The notes beneath the pieces are model-generated. The model made no database searches, was not told where the DNA came from, and saw only the letters and a program-made list of their open reading frames with translations. The position numbers and the translations under genes are program-made. A stretch of 64,000 bases of DNA from Chelativorans petroleitrophicus (GTDB lineage: Bacteria; Pseudomonadota; Alphaproteobacteria; Rhizobiales; Rhizobiaceae), in the NCBI RefSeq assembly GCF_025398195.1, contig NZ_JAODNV010000005.1:231357-295356 (forward strand), given 5' to 3'. Below, in pieces: positions 28,346 to 37,190 of this stretch. Every line of letters starts with the position of its first letter. Positions within the stretch are counted from its first letter, which is position 1.

Positions 28346-29533
28346 TCAGGCGGTGGCCGCCCGGTCGAAACGCGGCTTCCACGAGGCGGTCAGGACGAGC
28401 GCGAGGCCTGTGGTGAAGATGAAATAGAAGCGGTCGTCCGGCAACGGGAAACTGGCGAACTTGCCGAGCGCCCCGATCATCAGTGCGAAGGCGAGCGCGT
28501 TGGCCCGCGGTGCCGTCATGCGGCCATGTCTGGCAAGCGCGGCCCAACCTGCCACCAGCCCCGCCAGGACCGCCGACCAGTTGTTGGATTGGAGCGATCC
28601 CATGAACCCGCGCACATAGCCCTTCATCATGGCGGCAAGCGAGAAATCCGGATCAAAGCCCACCATGGAATTCTGCATTTCCACGCAGGAGAAATAGAAA
28701 TGCGCCCACCAGCCGGGATGATCGAGCGCCCTGAAGATCATCAGATCGGTGGCTAAGGCGGCCAGGAAGGTGACGATGAAGGTCAGCTTGCGCCAGTTGA
28801 ACAGGAACGCGGTGATCAGCAACGCGAAAACCAGAACGATGTTGTCCGGCCGGAAAAGCACGGAGGTGAACAGTAGCGCAGAAGCCGCCCAGTCGCGCCC
28901 GCGCCACAGCATATAGATCGCCAGCAGGGAAACGAATGAGGCGGCCACATCCGGATAGGCCGCGGCGGTCATGCGCGAATAGTCGGAGACGAGCAGGAGC
29001 GGGACCAAAAAGACGCTGCTCTGGAGGGCATCAGCCCGCCACAGCCACCAGAGGCACAGAAGACCGATGCCGAGCGAGGAGAGCGCGCTCAGAACCGTTA
29101 TGGCCGACAGCGTTCCGACCAAAGGCTCCAGAAGCCGCACGAACGCGATGAAGGCGACCTTTACGCGATACATGGAAAGCTGGGACTGGAAGTCCGCCGG
29201 ATTCTCCCACTGATGCAGATTGTAAGGGTTGGAATATTTGAGGTGGTGTTCCTGCCACTCGGAGATTTCCGGCTCAATGATCGCCCAGGTTTCTGCGTGC
29301 AGCTGCTGAGGATCATCGTAACGGTTCTCAAGCGCAGTGGCCACATAGGCCACCATATCCCAGTTCCTGTAGTCGGGGCGGATCACGCCATAGGCGGTGA
29401 CAGAAAGGGCCGTCAAAAGGAGGAACAGTGCGCCAAGCCGATCGAGCTGGCTTTGCTGCAACAGCCATCGCTTGAGGGGTTCCGCCGGCGCCGCCTCCAG
29501 CACACGGCCGATCAGAGTTCCACCTGCGCTCAT
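28346..29533 (-). CDS. Multipass membrane protein, possible GT-C-like glycosyltransferase
   Basis: 395 aa with about ten hydrophobic segments (for example near residues 33-51, 125-165, 170-205 and 225-262). A first periplasmic-type loop contains RPDYRNWDMVAYVA and a long hydrophilic loop follows with NPYNLHQWENP. The acidic residues right after TM1 and the long first loop resemble GT-C glycosyltransferases that use lipid-phosphate sugars, but I see no defining motif. It is the last gene of the minus-strand cluster, 21 nt after the aminotransferase, so it probably acts as the transfer step of the same pathway. An unrelated membrane protein is possible. Confidence 0.6.
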   Translation of the reverse strand: MSAGGTLIGRVLEAAPAEPLKRWLLQQSQLDRLGALFLLLTALSVTAYGVIRPDYRNWDMVAYVATALENRYDDPQQLHAETWAIIEPEISEWQEHHLKYSNPYNLHQWENPADFQSQLSMYRVKVAFIAFVRLLEPLVGTLSAITVLSALSSLGIGLLCLWWLWRADALQSSVFLVPLLLVSDYSRMTAAAYPDVAASFVSLLAIYMLWRGRDWAASALLFTSVLFRPDNIVLVFALLITAFLFNWRKLTFIVTFLAALATDLMIFRALDHPGWWAHFYFSCVEMQNSMVGFDPDFSLAAMMKGYVRGFMGSLQSNNWSAVLAGLVAGWAALARHGRMTAPRANALAFALMIGALGKFASFPLPDDRFYFIFTTGLALVLTASWKPRFDRAATA

Positions 29534-29554
29534 TGCCCCGCCCCTGGCGCTTCC

Positions 29555-31009
29555 TCAATCCATCTGGCTCTTTACGAAATCCCGCACGATGGACACGACG
29601 CCGCGCGAAAGCAGTGAATCCAGCGCATCGGCAAAGGTGTCCACATGCTCGCGGCCGACGATCAATGGCGGCTCCAGCCGGATGACGTTGCGGTTGTATT
29701 CAGTAAAGGCCACCAGAATGTCGTAATCGCGTAGGAGCAACGCGCCCACGAAACCCGAGAGCGAGCCCTTCAGCTTGTCGTCCAGCATGGCCACCATGGG
29801 CCGCAGCACCGCCGGCAGGGTCTGCGAGAAGTCTTGGAACTCCAGGCCCACCATGCAGCCCCTGCCCCGCACGTCCTTGATGATGCGTGGATACTTCTCC
29901 TTGAGCGCGTTCAACCGCTCGATGAGATAGGCGCCGATTGTCTCCGCATTCTCCATCAGCGCCTCGTCGTAGAGCACATTCAGGCCTTCAATGGCCGTGA
30001 TGCAGGCCTCGCCGGTGCCGCCGAAAGTGGCCATGGCATGGATCATCGCCGTTTTCGGCGTGCCATAGGCCCGCATGTAGATGTCGCGTCTAGCGATCAT
30101 GGCGCCGATCGCCGCCTTGCCCGTGCCGAGCGATTTGGCAAGCGCCGTAATGTCAGGCACAACGCCATAGTGCTCGAAGGCGTAGAAGCGGCCCGTGCGG
30201 CCATAGCCGCACTGCACCTCGTCGGCTACCCAGATGACGCCGTACCTGTCGCAGAGGACGCGCAGCGCGGGCCAGAAGGCCGGATCGGCCTCGATGATAC
30301 CGCCACCGCCTTGTATCGTCTCAAGCACGATAGCGCCGATCTCCGGGTCGGTGCGGAAGGCGTTCTCCACCGCCTCGCTGTCGCCGAAGGGCACGCGCAC
30401 CGTATTGTCGGTAAGGCGGAATTCACCGCGGTAGAGCTTGCCATCGGTGACCGCCAGAACGCCCTTGGTTTTCCCGTGGAACGAGTTCTCCGCGTAGACG
30501 ATCTTCGGCCGCTTCGGCCCCGCCGCCCGCTCGGCGAGCTTGACGGCCGCCTCCATGACTTCGGAGCCGGAAGAGCCCAGAAACACCATGTCGAGGTCGC
30601 CGGGCGAGCACTGCGCGAGATTGTGCGCGAGCGTCGCCGCGTATTGCGACATGAAGGCAATCGCGATCTCGTGGCGCTTCTCCTCCTGGAAGCGCCGGCG
30701 GGCCTCCAGAATGCGCGGGTGATTATGGCCGAAGGCCAACGAGCCGAAGCCGCCGAAGAAATCAAGGATCTTCCGACCGTTCTGGTCGATGTAATACATG
30801 CCCTCGGCGCGCTCCACCTTCACCCTGTGGAAGCCGAGCAGCTTCATGAAATGGAGCTGGCCCGGATTGAGATGCGCCTTGAAGAGCTCCGTCATGCGCC
30901 CGACATCGAGCGCCTTGGCGTCCTCGACGCTCATAAGCGCCGGCTTGCCGATTTTCGAAGGCTTGCCTGCCCTGGACGTTGCCGTTTCCGTCTTTGCGAT
31001 CGCGCTCAT
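29555..31009 (-). CDS. Class III PLP-dependent aminotransferase
   Basis: 484 aa, fold type I class III (acetylornithine/omega-amino acid type). Phosphate-binding GSSGSE (145-150), D263 in WVADEVQCGYGRTG contacts the pyridine nitrogen, and K292 in ITALAKSLGTGK is the Schiff-base lysine. The enzyme looks catalytically intact. The N-terminal extension of about 40 residues is low-complexity. Sugar aminotransferases are usually from the DegT group, so substrate is open: a keto sugar made by the neighbouring DprE1-like enzyme, a polyamine, or a hopanoid-type aldehyde. It lies 12 nt behind the SDR gene in the same operon. Confidence 0.88.
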   Translation of the reverse strand: MSAIAKTETATSRAGKPSKIGKPALMSVEDAKALDVGRMTELFKAHLNPGQLHFMKLLGFHRVKVERAEGMYYIDQNGRKILDFFGGFGSLAFGHNHPRILEARRRFQEEKRHEIAIAFMSQYAATLAHNLAQCSPGDLDMVFLGSSGSEVMEAAVKLAERAAGPKRPKIVYAENSFHGKTKGVLAVTDGKLYRGEFRLTDNTVRVPFGDSEAVENAFRTDPEIGAIVLETIQGGGGIIEADPAFWPALRVLCDRYGVIWVADEVQCGYGRTGRFYAFEHYGVVPDITALAKSLGTGKAAIGAMIARRDIYMRAYGTPKTAMIHAMATFGGTGEACITAIEGLNVLYDEALMENAETIGAYLIERLNALKEKYPRIIKDVRGRGCMVGLEFQDFSQTLPAVLRPMVAMLDDKLKGSLSGFVGALLLRDYDILVAFTEYNRNVIRLEPPLIVGREHVDTFADALDSLLSRGVVSIVRDFVKSQMD

Positions 31010-31021
31010 CGGAATCTGCTC

Positions 31022-32029
31022 CTATTCGGCCGGCACGCGGCTCGCGGCAGCGGCTTTCCCGGCTTTCTTCGCCCGGTATTCGTCATAGGCCGCGATCAGC
31101 ATGTCCTCGTCGCGGTATTGCGGTACCCAGCCGAGCTCTCTTTTGCCCTTGGAGACGTCGAGCACGCATATCTCGTCGGCGATGAGGTACTGCTCCGGGT
31201 CCATGAGCGGCAGATCGAGAAGATCGAGCAGATCGAGCACGCGCTTCACAGCCCAGGCGGGCGTGGGCAGGAGAAAAGAGCGCGAGCCTGCATGCCTGAT
31301 CAGGTCGCCGAGCAGCTTCTTAACCGGCGGCGGGTTGAGCGAGCCGAGGTTGTAGGCTTCGTTCGGCACACCTGCCTTCCAGGCCAGCCTTGCCGCCTCC
31401 GCGCAGTCGAAGACTGAGATGAACTGGTAAGGATTCTTCCCCGAGCCGATCATCGGTACGGGCAGGTTCATGTCGATGAGCTTGAACAGCTTTTCGAGGA
31501 TGCCGAGCCTGCCGGGCCCGATGATGAGCCGCGGGCGGAAAAGCGTGATGTTCATGCCGCGCTTTCGCCACTCAGTCGCCAGCACCTCGGTGTCCGCCTT
31601 GGAGCGCCCATATTCTCCAAGCGGGGCCACAGGATGGTCTTCGGTCATCGGGAATGTGACCGTGTGCCCGTAGATCATGTCCGTGGTGAAATGGACGAGA
31701 TTCTTCGCGCCCGCCTTGTCCATTGCTTCGATGATGTGGACGGTGCCGTGATAGTTCACCGGATAGAAGAAGTCGTGCCGCTTAGCGCGCACCTGAATGG
31801 GCGACAGCATCTTGGCCGACAGGTTGTAGACCATGTCGTCAGGGCCGATCCCCGCCGCCTCGACGGATGCCCCATCGGTCACGTCGCAATGGACGAAGCG
31901 CATCTGCCGGTAGTGCGGCAGATCGCTTTTTACGATGTCGGCCACGACCACCTCCTGGCCGTCAGCCAAAAGCTTGGGTGCAAGATGGCGGCCGACGAAG
32001 CCGTCGCCGCCGAAGATGATGTGCTTCAT
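31022..32029 (-). CDS. Extended SDR: NAD-dependent epimerase/dehydratase
   Basis: 335-aa Rossmann enzyme. NAD-binding FGGDGFVGRHL (G7, G10, G13) and catalytic Y140-x3-K144 (GEYGRSK) with the upstream TTDMIYG serine/threonine region are intact. It is the extended type that acts on nucleotide-linked or lipid-linked sugars or steroid-like substrates, with the closest feel to UDP-hexose 4-epimerases and 3-beta-HSD. DprE2, the mycobacterial partner of DprE1, is a short SDR and would differ. The start ATG overlaps the SMR gene stop (ATGA), so translation is coupled. Confidence 0.88.
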   Translation of the reverse strand: MKHIIFGGDGFVGRHLAPKLLADGQEVVVADIVKSDLPHYRQMRFVHCDVTDGASVEAAGIGPDDMVYNLSAKMLSPIQVRAKRHDFFYPVNYHGTVHIIEAMDKAGAKNLVHFTTDMIYGHTVTFPMTEDHPVAPLGEYGRSKADTEVLATEWRKRGMNITLFRPRLIIGPGRLGILEKLFKLIDMNLPVPMIGSGKNPYQFISVFDCAEAARLAWKAGVPNEAYNLGSLNPPPVKKLLGDLIRHAGSRSFLLPTPAWAVKRVLDLLDLLDLPLMDPEQYLIADEICVLDVSKGKRELGWVPQYRDEDMLIAAYDEYRAKKAGKAAAASRVPAE

Positions 32030-32457
32030 CGGATGATCGACCTTTCGGTTTCAATTGCCTTCGCCGCCATAGAAGTCTCTTCCGCCTTGCGCCCGCTATG
32101 GGCGATGAGCACGGTGCCCGCGCAGATGAGTGCGATGCCCGCGATGCGGTAGGCGTTCAGATCCTCGCACCACAGCAGATAGGCCAAGATCGCCACCGCC
32201 ACATAGGCGAGGCTCAGGAACGGATAGGCGAAGGAAAGCTCCACCTTGGACAGCACGAAAAGGTGCGAGGCCATCGAGATGACGAAGACGCATAGCCCGG
32301 CGAATATCCACGGGCTGAAGACGATCTGCAGGATCTTTATGACCGGGTTCACGCCGGCAAAGGTGAGCGGCCCCATCGTCATCATGCCGTATTTCAGCAT
32401 GAGCTGGGCCGCCGCATTGGTGAACACGGTGAACAGTATGAAGGGTATGTATTTCAT
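32026..32457 (-). CDS. Small SMR/EamA-like membrane transporter
   Basis: 143 aa with four membrane segments (about residues 4-24, 45-65, 73-93 and 100-120), the length and layout of SMR-family proteins. AAAQLMLKYGM near the start and FAYPFLSLAYVAVAILAYL match the ArnE/ArnF and 4-TM EamA groups, some of which flip polyprenyl-phosphate sugars. In this cluster a flippase for a lipid-linked pentose is the natural guess. It follows the DprE1-like gene after 111 nt and overlaps the SDR gene. Multidrug export is the alternative. Confidence 0.75.
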   Translation of the reverse strand: MKYIPFILFTVFTNAAAQLMLKYGMMTMGPLTFAGVNPVIKILQIVFSPWIFAGLCVFVISMASHLFVLSKVELSFAYPFLSLAYVAVAILAYLLWCEDLNAYRIAGIALICAGTVLIAHSGRKAEETSMAAKAIETERSIIR

Positions 32458-32568
32458 GATAGCCCGCCCCCGCTTTCCCCTTTGGAGCGTAAGGCAAAGA
32501 AGCTAAGACAGCTTGAACCCCTCCGCTCAATTCGGCGATTTTTCGATAATCTTTCAGAAAGAACCCGC

Positions 32569-33918
32569 TCATCGCCCTACTCCGCCGCCTGCGCGACCGC
32601 GGAAATCCAGGGCTCCAGCCGTGCGGCGCCAGAAATCCGAGATGAACGCGGGATCGCGCAGCCGTTCCAGTGCCCGCCACTGCGGGAAGGAAGCGGCAAG
32701 GGTCGCGGCCGCCATCCGCGCATCCTTGTAGGGATTGACGGCACCGCCGACTGAAAGCGTTATTTCATCAAGCCTCTCAAAGAGTTCGAGCGTCTTCCTT
32801 CCGCGGTTTGGGAAGTCCAGCGTCAGCGTATAGCCCGGTCGCGGAAAAGAGAGGAGCCCAGGTGAGGACACTGCGCCGAAGCGTTTCAGCACGGTCAGGA
32901 ACGAGACATGCCCGGCCTCCTGCGCCGCCCGTAACAGTGCTTGAACCGCCTCCCGAGCCGCCTCTTCTGGCACAACGCTTTGATGCTGGAAAAACCCTTT
33001 CGGCCCATAGAGCCGGTTCCAGTGCCGCACGCCGTCCAGCGGGAAAAAATATCCTGCGAAATGGCTTCGACGCGAGCCTTTGCTCAGCTCCCTTGCTCTC
33101 CGGTAGGCCTCGTTGAAGAAGCGGATGGAAACGCGGTTGAGCAGGTTTACGGGCGACCGGAGGGGAATTGCGAGCCGGGGCTTACCAGCAGGGCGAAAGG
33201 CGCCGTCAGGCGCGTGGTTTGCGGTGAGCAGAAGCCCTCTGCCCGCCTTCCGGCCGTAAGCAAGCTGGTCGATCCAGGCCACCACATATTCATTGGCTTC
33301 ATCGGCCTCGGCTGCGAGTTCGAAATATTCCTCCAGCGAGCCGAAGGGAATGACGCGCTCCTCCACATCCGTCGAGCCCACCTTCATGAGCCGGATGGTG
33401 ACGTCCAGGATCAGCCCCGTTAGCCCCATGCCGCCGATGGTGGCGCGGAAGAGATCCCCGTAGCGGTCGCGGCGGCATTCGTGCAGCGTTCCGTTGGAAC
33501 GCAGCAAGGTCAGCCTTTCCACATGGCAGCCGAAGCTGCCGCGCCGGTGGTGGTTCTTGCCGTGGATGTCGTTTGCGACAGCGCCGCCCAGCGTGACGTA
33601 GCGTGTGCCCGGCACCACCGCTGGAAACCAGCCATGGGGGCCTGCAACATCGATGATGTCGGCGAGCATTGCTCCGGCCTCTGCCTTGAGCAGCCCCGTA
33701 TCCGGATCGAATGACAGGATGCGGTTTCTGGAGCGCATGTCCACCAGCACGCCTGCCCTGTTCTGACAGGTGTCGCCGTAGGAACGGCCATTACCATAGG
33801 CCAGAAGCGATCCCGGCCCCGCTTTACCGCCTTTAAGCAGGGCAATGGCTTCCTCAGGCCCGATCGCGTGCGGCGTCGGCGCGCTGGCTCCGCCAAAGCT
33901 CTCATAGCGCCTGGCCAT
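32569..33918 (-). CDS. DprE1-like FAD-binding oxidoreductase
   Basis: 449-aa FAD_binding_4 oxidase. AYGNGRSYGDTCQN (40-53) and GGAVANDIHGKNHHRRGSFG (111-130) are close to the signature of decaprenylphosphoryl-ribose 2'-oxidase DprE1, the first half of ribose-to-arabinose epimerisation on a lipid carrier. The C-terminal substrate domain carries VNPYKDARM. Its ATG (33918) shares one base with the stop of the UbiA gene, which supplies the polyprenyl-phosphoribose substrate in mycobacteria. No short-SDR DprE2 partner is in the operon, unless the extended SDR serves. An alditol oxidase-like role is the main alternative. Confidence 0.85.
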   Translation of the reverse strand: MARRYESFGGASAPTPHAIGPEEAIALLKGGKAGPGSLLAYGNGRSYGDTCQNRAGVLVDMRSRNRILSFDPDTGLLKAEAGAMLADIIDVAGPHGWFPAVVPGTRYVTLGGAVANDIHGKNHHRRGSFGCHVERLTLLRSNGTLHECRRDRYGDLFRATIGGMGLTGLILDVTIRLMKVGSTDVEERVIPFGSLEEYFELAAEADEANEYVVAWIDQLAYGRKAGRGLLLTANHAPDGAFRPAGKPRLAIPLRSPVNLLNRVSIRFFNEAYRRARELSKGSRRSHFAGYFFPLDGVRHWNRLYGPKGFFQHQSVVPEEAAREAVQALLRAAQEAGHVSFLTVLKRFGAVSSPGLLSFPRPGYTLTLDFPNRGRKTLELFERLDEITLSVGGAVNPYKDARMAAATLAASFPQWRALERLRDPAFISDFWRRTAGALDFRGRAGGGVGR

Positions 33919-35351
33919 CACAGCCCCGCCGCAAACAGCAGAACCGCGCCGAATGCCATGAACATCTGGCTGCGCCAGTCGCGGATGATGAAGACGATGG
34001 GATCGTCGTGCAGCTCGTCGCGCCGCGCCAGGATCCAGATGCGCATGGTGAGGTAGAGCACGATGGGGCTCAGCGGCCAGATCAGCCAGGGATACTCGTA
34101 GAGCTGGATGATCGTGCCGCTCTGCATGTAGAGCGCCAGGACCAGCGCGGACGAAAACGCCGCTGCCATGCCGGCATTGCCGATGATTTCTTGATCCTCG
34201 GTGCGATAGCCGCGCCCGGCGATGCGCTCGCCTACTGGCAGTTGGATGGAGCGCAGTTCGACATAACGCTTCACCAGCGCCAGCGAGAGGAAGAAGAAGG
34301 TTGAAAAGGCAAGCAGCCAGAAGGAAACGGCAATGTCGGTCGCCGCACAACCGGCCAGTATGCGCAGCGTGTAGAGTCCCGCAAGGGTCAGGACGTCGAG
34401 CAGCAGCATGCGCTTCACTGCGATGGAATAGGCCGTGGTGCAGATCAGATATAGGCCGAGCACCCCCGCAAACAGGGGCGGCAGAAAGAAGGCCGTGACC
34501 GCGCTGACTGCAAGCAGCACAACCATCACTGCGAGCCCGAAGGGAATGGGGAGTGCCCCGCTCGCGAAAGGACGGTTGCGCTTGGTGGGATGGCGCCGAT
34601 CGTTGGCCAGGTCGAAGAAATCGTTGAGGATGTAGATCGCCGAGGCCGCGGCGCTGAAGGCCATGAAAGCAAGCAGGCAGTCCAGGAGAAGAGGAAGATT
34701 GAAATATTGATGCGCAAGCACCACCGGCACGAAGATGAGTGCGTTCTTCACCCACTGGTGCACGCGCACCATCCTGGCGAGGGTCTTCAGCGTCAGTTCG
34801 GGGGCGACGATCAGCTCGCCCCCATGCCGCGCGTGCCAGCCGGCTGCATGCCGGTCAGGCGCCACCACGATGGCGCGCCGCGCCGAATCGAATACCGGAA
34901 TGTCGGCACGTCCGTTGCCCGCATAGTCGTACCCGCCATCACCGAAGAGCTCGGTAAGCGCCTGCCGCTTCGTGTCAGAAGCCATGTTGCAGGCGCGATT
35001 TGTGCAGATGACGAGATCGAACAGCCCGAGATGCTCCGCGATCCTTTCCGCGAACTTGCGCGGCGCGGCCGTTGCGAGGATGATCCGCCTGCCCGCCTCC
35101 CGTTCCTCGCGCAGGCGTGCCAGCAACGCCTCGCGGTACGGAAGCGCGGCCGGATCGAGATTCACGCGTTCGGCAATCTCGCATTTGAACACCGCCCGCC
35201 CCTGCCACAGCCAATAAGGCAGGAGGAACAGGTAGAGCGGCTTTTCACGGATGAGAAGAAAAAGGCTTTCCCACAGAAGATCGGTCGCGATCAGCGTCCC
35301 ATCGAGATCGACGGCAAGCGGTACGGCGATGCGTTCGGACCGCGCATCCAT
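33918..35351 (-). CDS. HAD-like hydrolase fused to UbiA-family prenyltransferase (DPPR-synthase like)
   Basis: 477 aa. Residues 1-190 form a HAD phosphatase (D15-L-D17-GTL, then ILATAAPRKFAERI with the motif II threonine, and YAGNGRADIPVF with the acidic motif IV). Residues 190-477 form a UbiA domain with about eight TM segments, MVRVHQWVKNALIF, and the prenyl-diphosphate motif N243-D244-x2-D247 (LNDFFDLANDRRHPTKRNRPF). UbiA of this branch couples PRPP to decaprenyl phosphate in mycobacteria. A fused HAD phosphatase could remove the 5'-phosphate before oxidation by DprE1. ATG 35351; the frame extends to a TTG at 35390. It is the first gene of the six-gene minus cluster and diverges from soxB. 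Confidence 0.85.
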   Translation of the reverse strand: MDARSERIAVPLAVDLDGTLIATDLLWESLFLLIREKPLYLFLLPYWLWQGRAVFKCEIAERVNLDPAALPYREALLARLREEREAGRRIILATAAPRKFAERIAEHLGLFDLVICTNRACNMASDTKRQALTELFGDGGYDYAGNGRADIPVFDSARRAIVVAPDRHAAGWHARHGGELIVAPELTLKTLARMVRVHQWVKNALIFVPVVLAHQYFNLPLLLDCLLAFMAFSAAASAIYILNDFFDLANDRRHPTKRNRPFASGALPIPFGLAVMVVLLAVSAVTAFFLPPLFAGVLGLYLICTTAYSIAVKRMLLLDVLTLAGLYTLRILAGCAATDIAVSFWLLAFSTFFFLSLALVKRYVELRSIQLPVGERIAGRGYRTEDQEIIGNAGMAAAFSSALVLALYMQSGTIIQLYEYPWLIWPLSPIVLYLTMRIWILARRDELHDDPIVFIIRDWRSQMFMAFGAVLLFAAGL

Positions 35352-35638
35352 GACGGTGCCCCCAAACAACCCACTCTCCCCGAAAGGCAAGGCCTTTGCG
35401 GGCCACTCCTAGTCTCCAAGAGCTTCGGAAATCTAAAATTCTTCGAGTTTAGGCGCCGGCGGCGCGGCTTTTCGGCGTCAGCGTTAGCCGCGGGTAAAGG
35501 CAACCGCAAAAATTGGGATGAAAGCGGGCTATGGCGCCGGCACGTCGCCCTTGTGAAAACGGATGGCGAATTATTTGCCTTCCCAGAAGATGCTGCCTTA
35601 TAGCTTCCACCATCCGTTGAAATTTGGCGGCTTCAGGC

Positions 35639-36898
35639 ATGGCGGAATATTCGGCCCTTTCACTTCTCAAAAACGCACTCTCCGGCAATAAGGACTGGAA
35701 GCCGGCCTGGCGCAAACCCGAACCGAAACCCTCCTACGACGTCATCATCGTCGGCGGCGGCGGGCATGGGCTGGCTACCGCCTATTATCTCGCCAAGGAG
35801 CATGGCATCACCAATGTGGCGGTGCTGGAAAAGGGATGGCTGGGGTCCGGCAATATCGGCCGCAACACCACCATCGTGCGCTCGAACTATCTCCTGCCCG
35901 AGTCCATCCGCTTCTACGATTTCTCGGTGCGGCTGTGGGAAAACCTCTCCCACGAGCTGAACTACAACGTCATGTTCTCCCAGCGCGGCATCCTTAACCT
36001 TGCGCATTCGCCGGCGCAGGCCGACGAATATATCCGCCGGGGCAACGCCATGTGCCATGGCGGGGGCGACGGCGTGTGGCTCACGCCTGAGGAGATCGCC
36101 CGCAAGGTCCCAGGCGTGGACCTTTCCGCCTCCGCACGCTTTCCCGTGGTCGGCGGGCTCCTGCAGCCGCGCGCCGGCACCGCCCGCCACGATGCGGTTG
36201 CTTGGGGCTATGCGCGGGCGGCCGACCGGCTTGGCGTGGACATCATCGAGAATTGCGAGGTGACAGGCTTTCTGCGCGAGGGGGACACGATAATCGGCGT
36301 CACCAGCATGCGCGGCGAGATTCGCGCTAGAAAGGTCGCCATAGCGGTCGCCGGAAGCACGAGCCGCGTCCTTAGGCTCGCCGGCATCGAACGCTTCCCC
36401 ATCGAAAGCCACGTTCTGCAGGCCTTCGTCTCTGAATCGATCAAGCCCTATCTCGATTGCGTCGTCACTTTCGGCGGCGGCCATCTCTACATGTCCCAGT
36501 CGGACAAGGGTGGCCTCGTCTTCGGCGGCGATCTCGACGGCTACAACAGCTACGCCCAGCGCGGAAACCTGCCGCTCGTGGAGGAGGTCATGGGCGAGAT
36601 GGTGGCGATGTTCCCGGCCGTGGCGCGGCTGAGGCTGCTGCGCAGCTGGGGCGGCGTCATGGACATGTCCATGGACGGCTCGCCCATCATCACCAAAGGC
36701 CCGCTGCCCGGCATGTATCTGAATTGCGGCTGGTGCTACGGCGGCTTCAAGGCAACGCCGGCCTCGGGCTTCTCCTTCGCCTGGACGATCGCCAAGGACG
36801 AGCCGCACGCCATCAACGCACCCTTCACGCTGTCCCGCTTCGAGCGCGGCGCCGTCATCGACGAGAAGGGCGTCGGACCGACGCCCAAGCTGCACTGA
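35639..36898 (+). CDS. soxB: Sarcosine oxidase beta subunit
   Basis: 419-aa flavoprotein subunit of heterotetrameric sarcosine oxidase, which oxidises sarcosine to glycine with tetrahydrofolate as one-carbon acceptor. The FAD fold starts at DVIIVGGGGHGLATAYYLAKEHG (GGGGHG 39-44). GNIGRNTTIVRSNYL and the C-terminal NCGWCYGGFKATPASG match SoxB. ATG 35639 yields MAEYSALSLLKNALSGNKDWKPAWR, the conserved N-terminus. It begins a tight operon soxB-soxD-soxA-soxG. Confidence 0.95.
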   Translation: MAEYSALSLLKNALSGNKDWKPAWRKPEPKPSYDVIIVGGGGHGLATAYYLAKEHGITNVAVLEKGWLGSGNIGRNTTIVRSNYLLPESIRFYDFSVRLWENLSHELNYNVMFSQRGILNLAHSPAQADEYIRRGNAMCHGGGDGVWLTPEEIARKVPGVDLSASARFPVVGGLLQPRAGTARHDAVAWGYARAADRLGVDIIENCEVTGFLREGDTIIGVTSMRGEIRARKVAIAVAGSTSRVLRLAGIERFPIESHVLQAFVSESIKPYLDCVVTFGGGHLYMSQSDKGGLVFGGDLDGYNSYAQRGNLPLVEEVMGEMVAMFPAVARLRLLRSWGGVMDMSMDGSPIITKGPLPGMYLNCGWCYGGFKATPASGFSFAWTIAKDEPHAINAPFTLSRFERGAVIDEKGVGPTPKLH

Positions 36899-36908
36899 GA
36901 GAACAAGA

Positions 36909-37190
36909 ATGCTGATCCCCTGCCCTCACTGTGGCCCGCGTGACCTTGCCGAATTCTCCTATCAGGGAGACGCGACGCGCGTGCGGCCCGATCCGGCATC
37001 CACCGACATGAAAGCCTGGTACGATTACGTCTACAACCGGCCCAACCCCTCCGGGCCCCATCGGGAGTATTGGCAGCATTCAGGTGGATGCCGGGCGCAT
37101 CTGGTCGTAGTACGCGATACGCTTAGCCACGAGATCATCAGCGTCGCCTTCGCTCACGCGGGGCTCAACACCGCCGAGGGCCGGCAATGA
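36909..37190 (+). CDS. soxD: Sarcosine oxidase delta subunit
   Basis: 93-aa small subunit. N-terminal MLIPCPHCGPRDLAEFSYQGDA has two zinc-ligand cysteines, with a later cysteine in SGGCRAHLVVVRDT; HYxx-type loop DYVYNRPNPSGPHREYWQH is characteristic of SoxD. It begins 10 nt after soxB and its stop overlaps soxA by 4 nt. The subunit binds zinc and stabilises the complex. Confidence 0.95.
   Translation: MLIPCPHCGPRDLAEFSYQGDATRVRPDPASTDMKAWYDYVYNRPNPSGPHREYWQHSGGCRAHLVVVRDTLSHEIISVAFAHAGLNTAEGRQ

Noticed and set aside
35660..36895. Minus-strand frame opposite soxB
   Set aside because: Same length as soxB and fully antisense to a gene with clear motifs.
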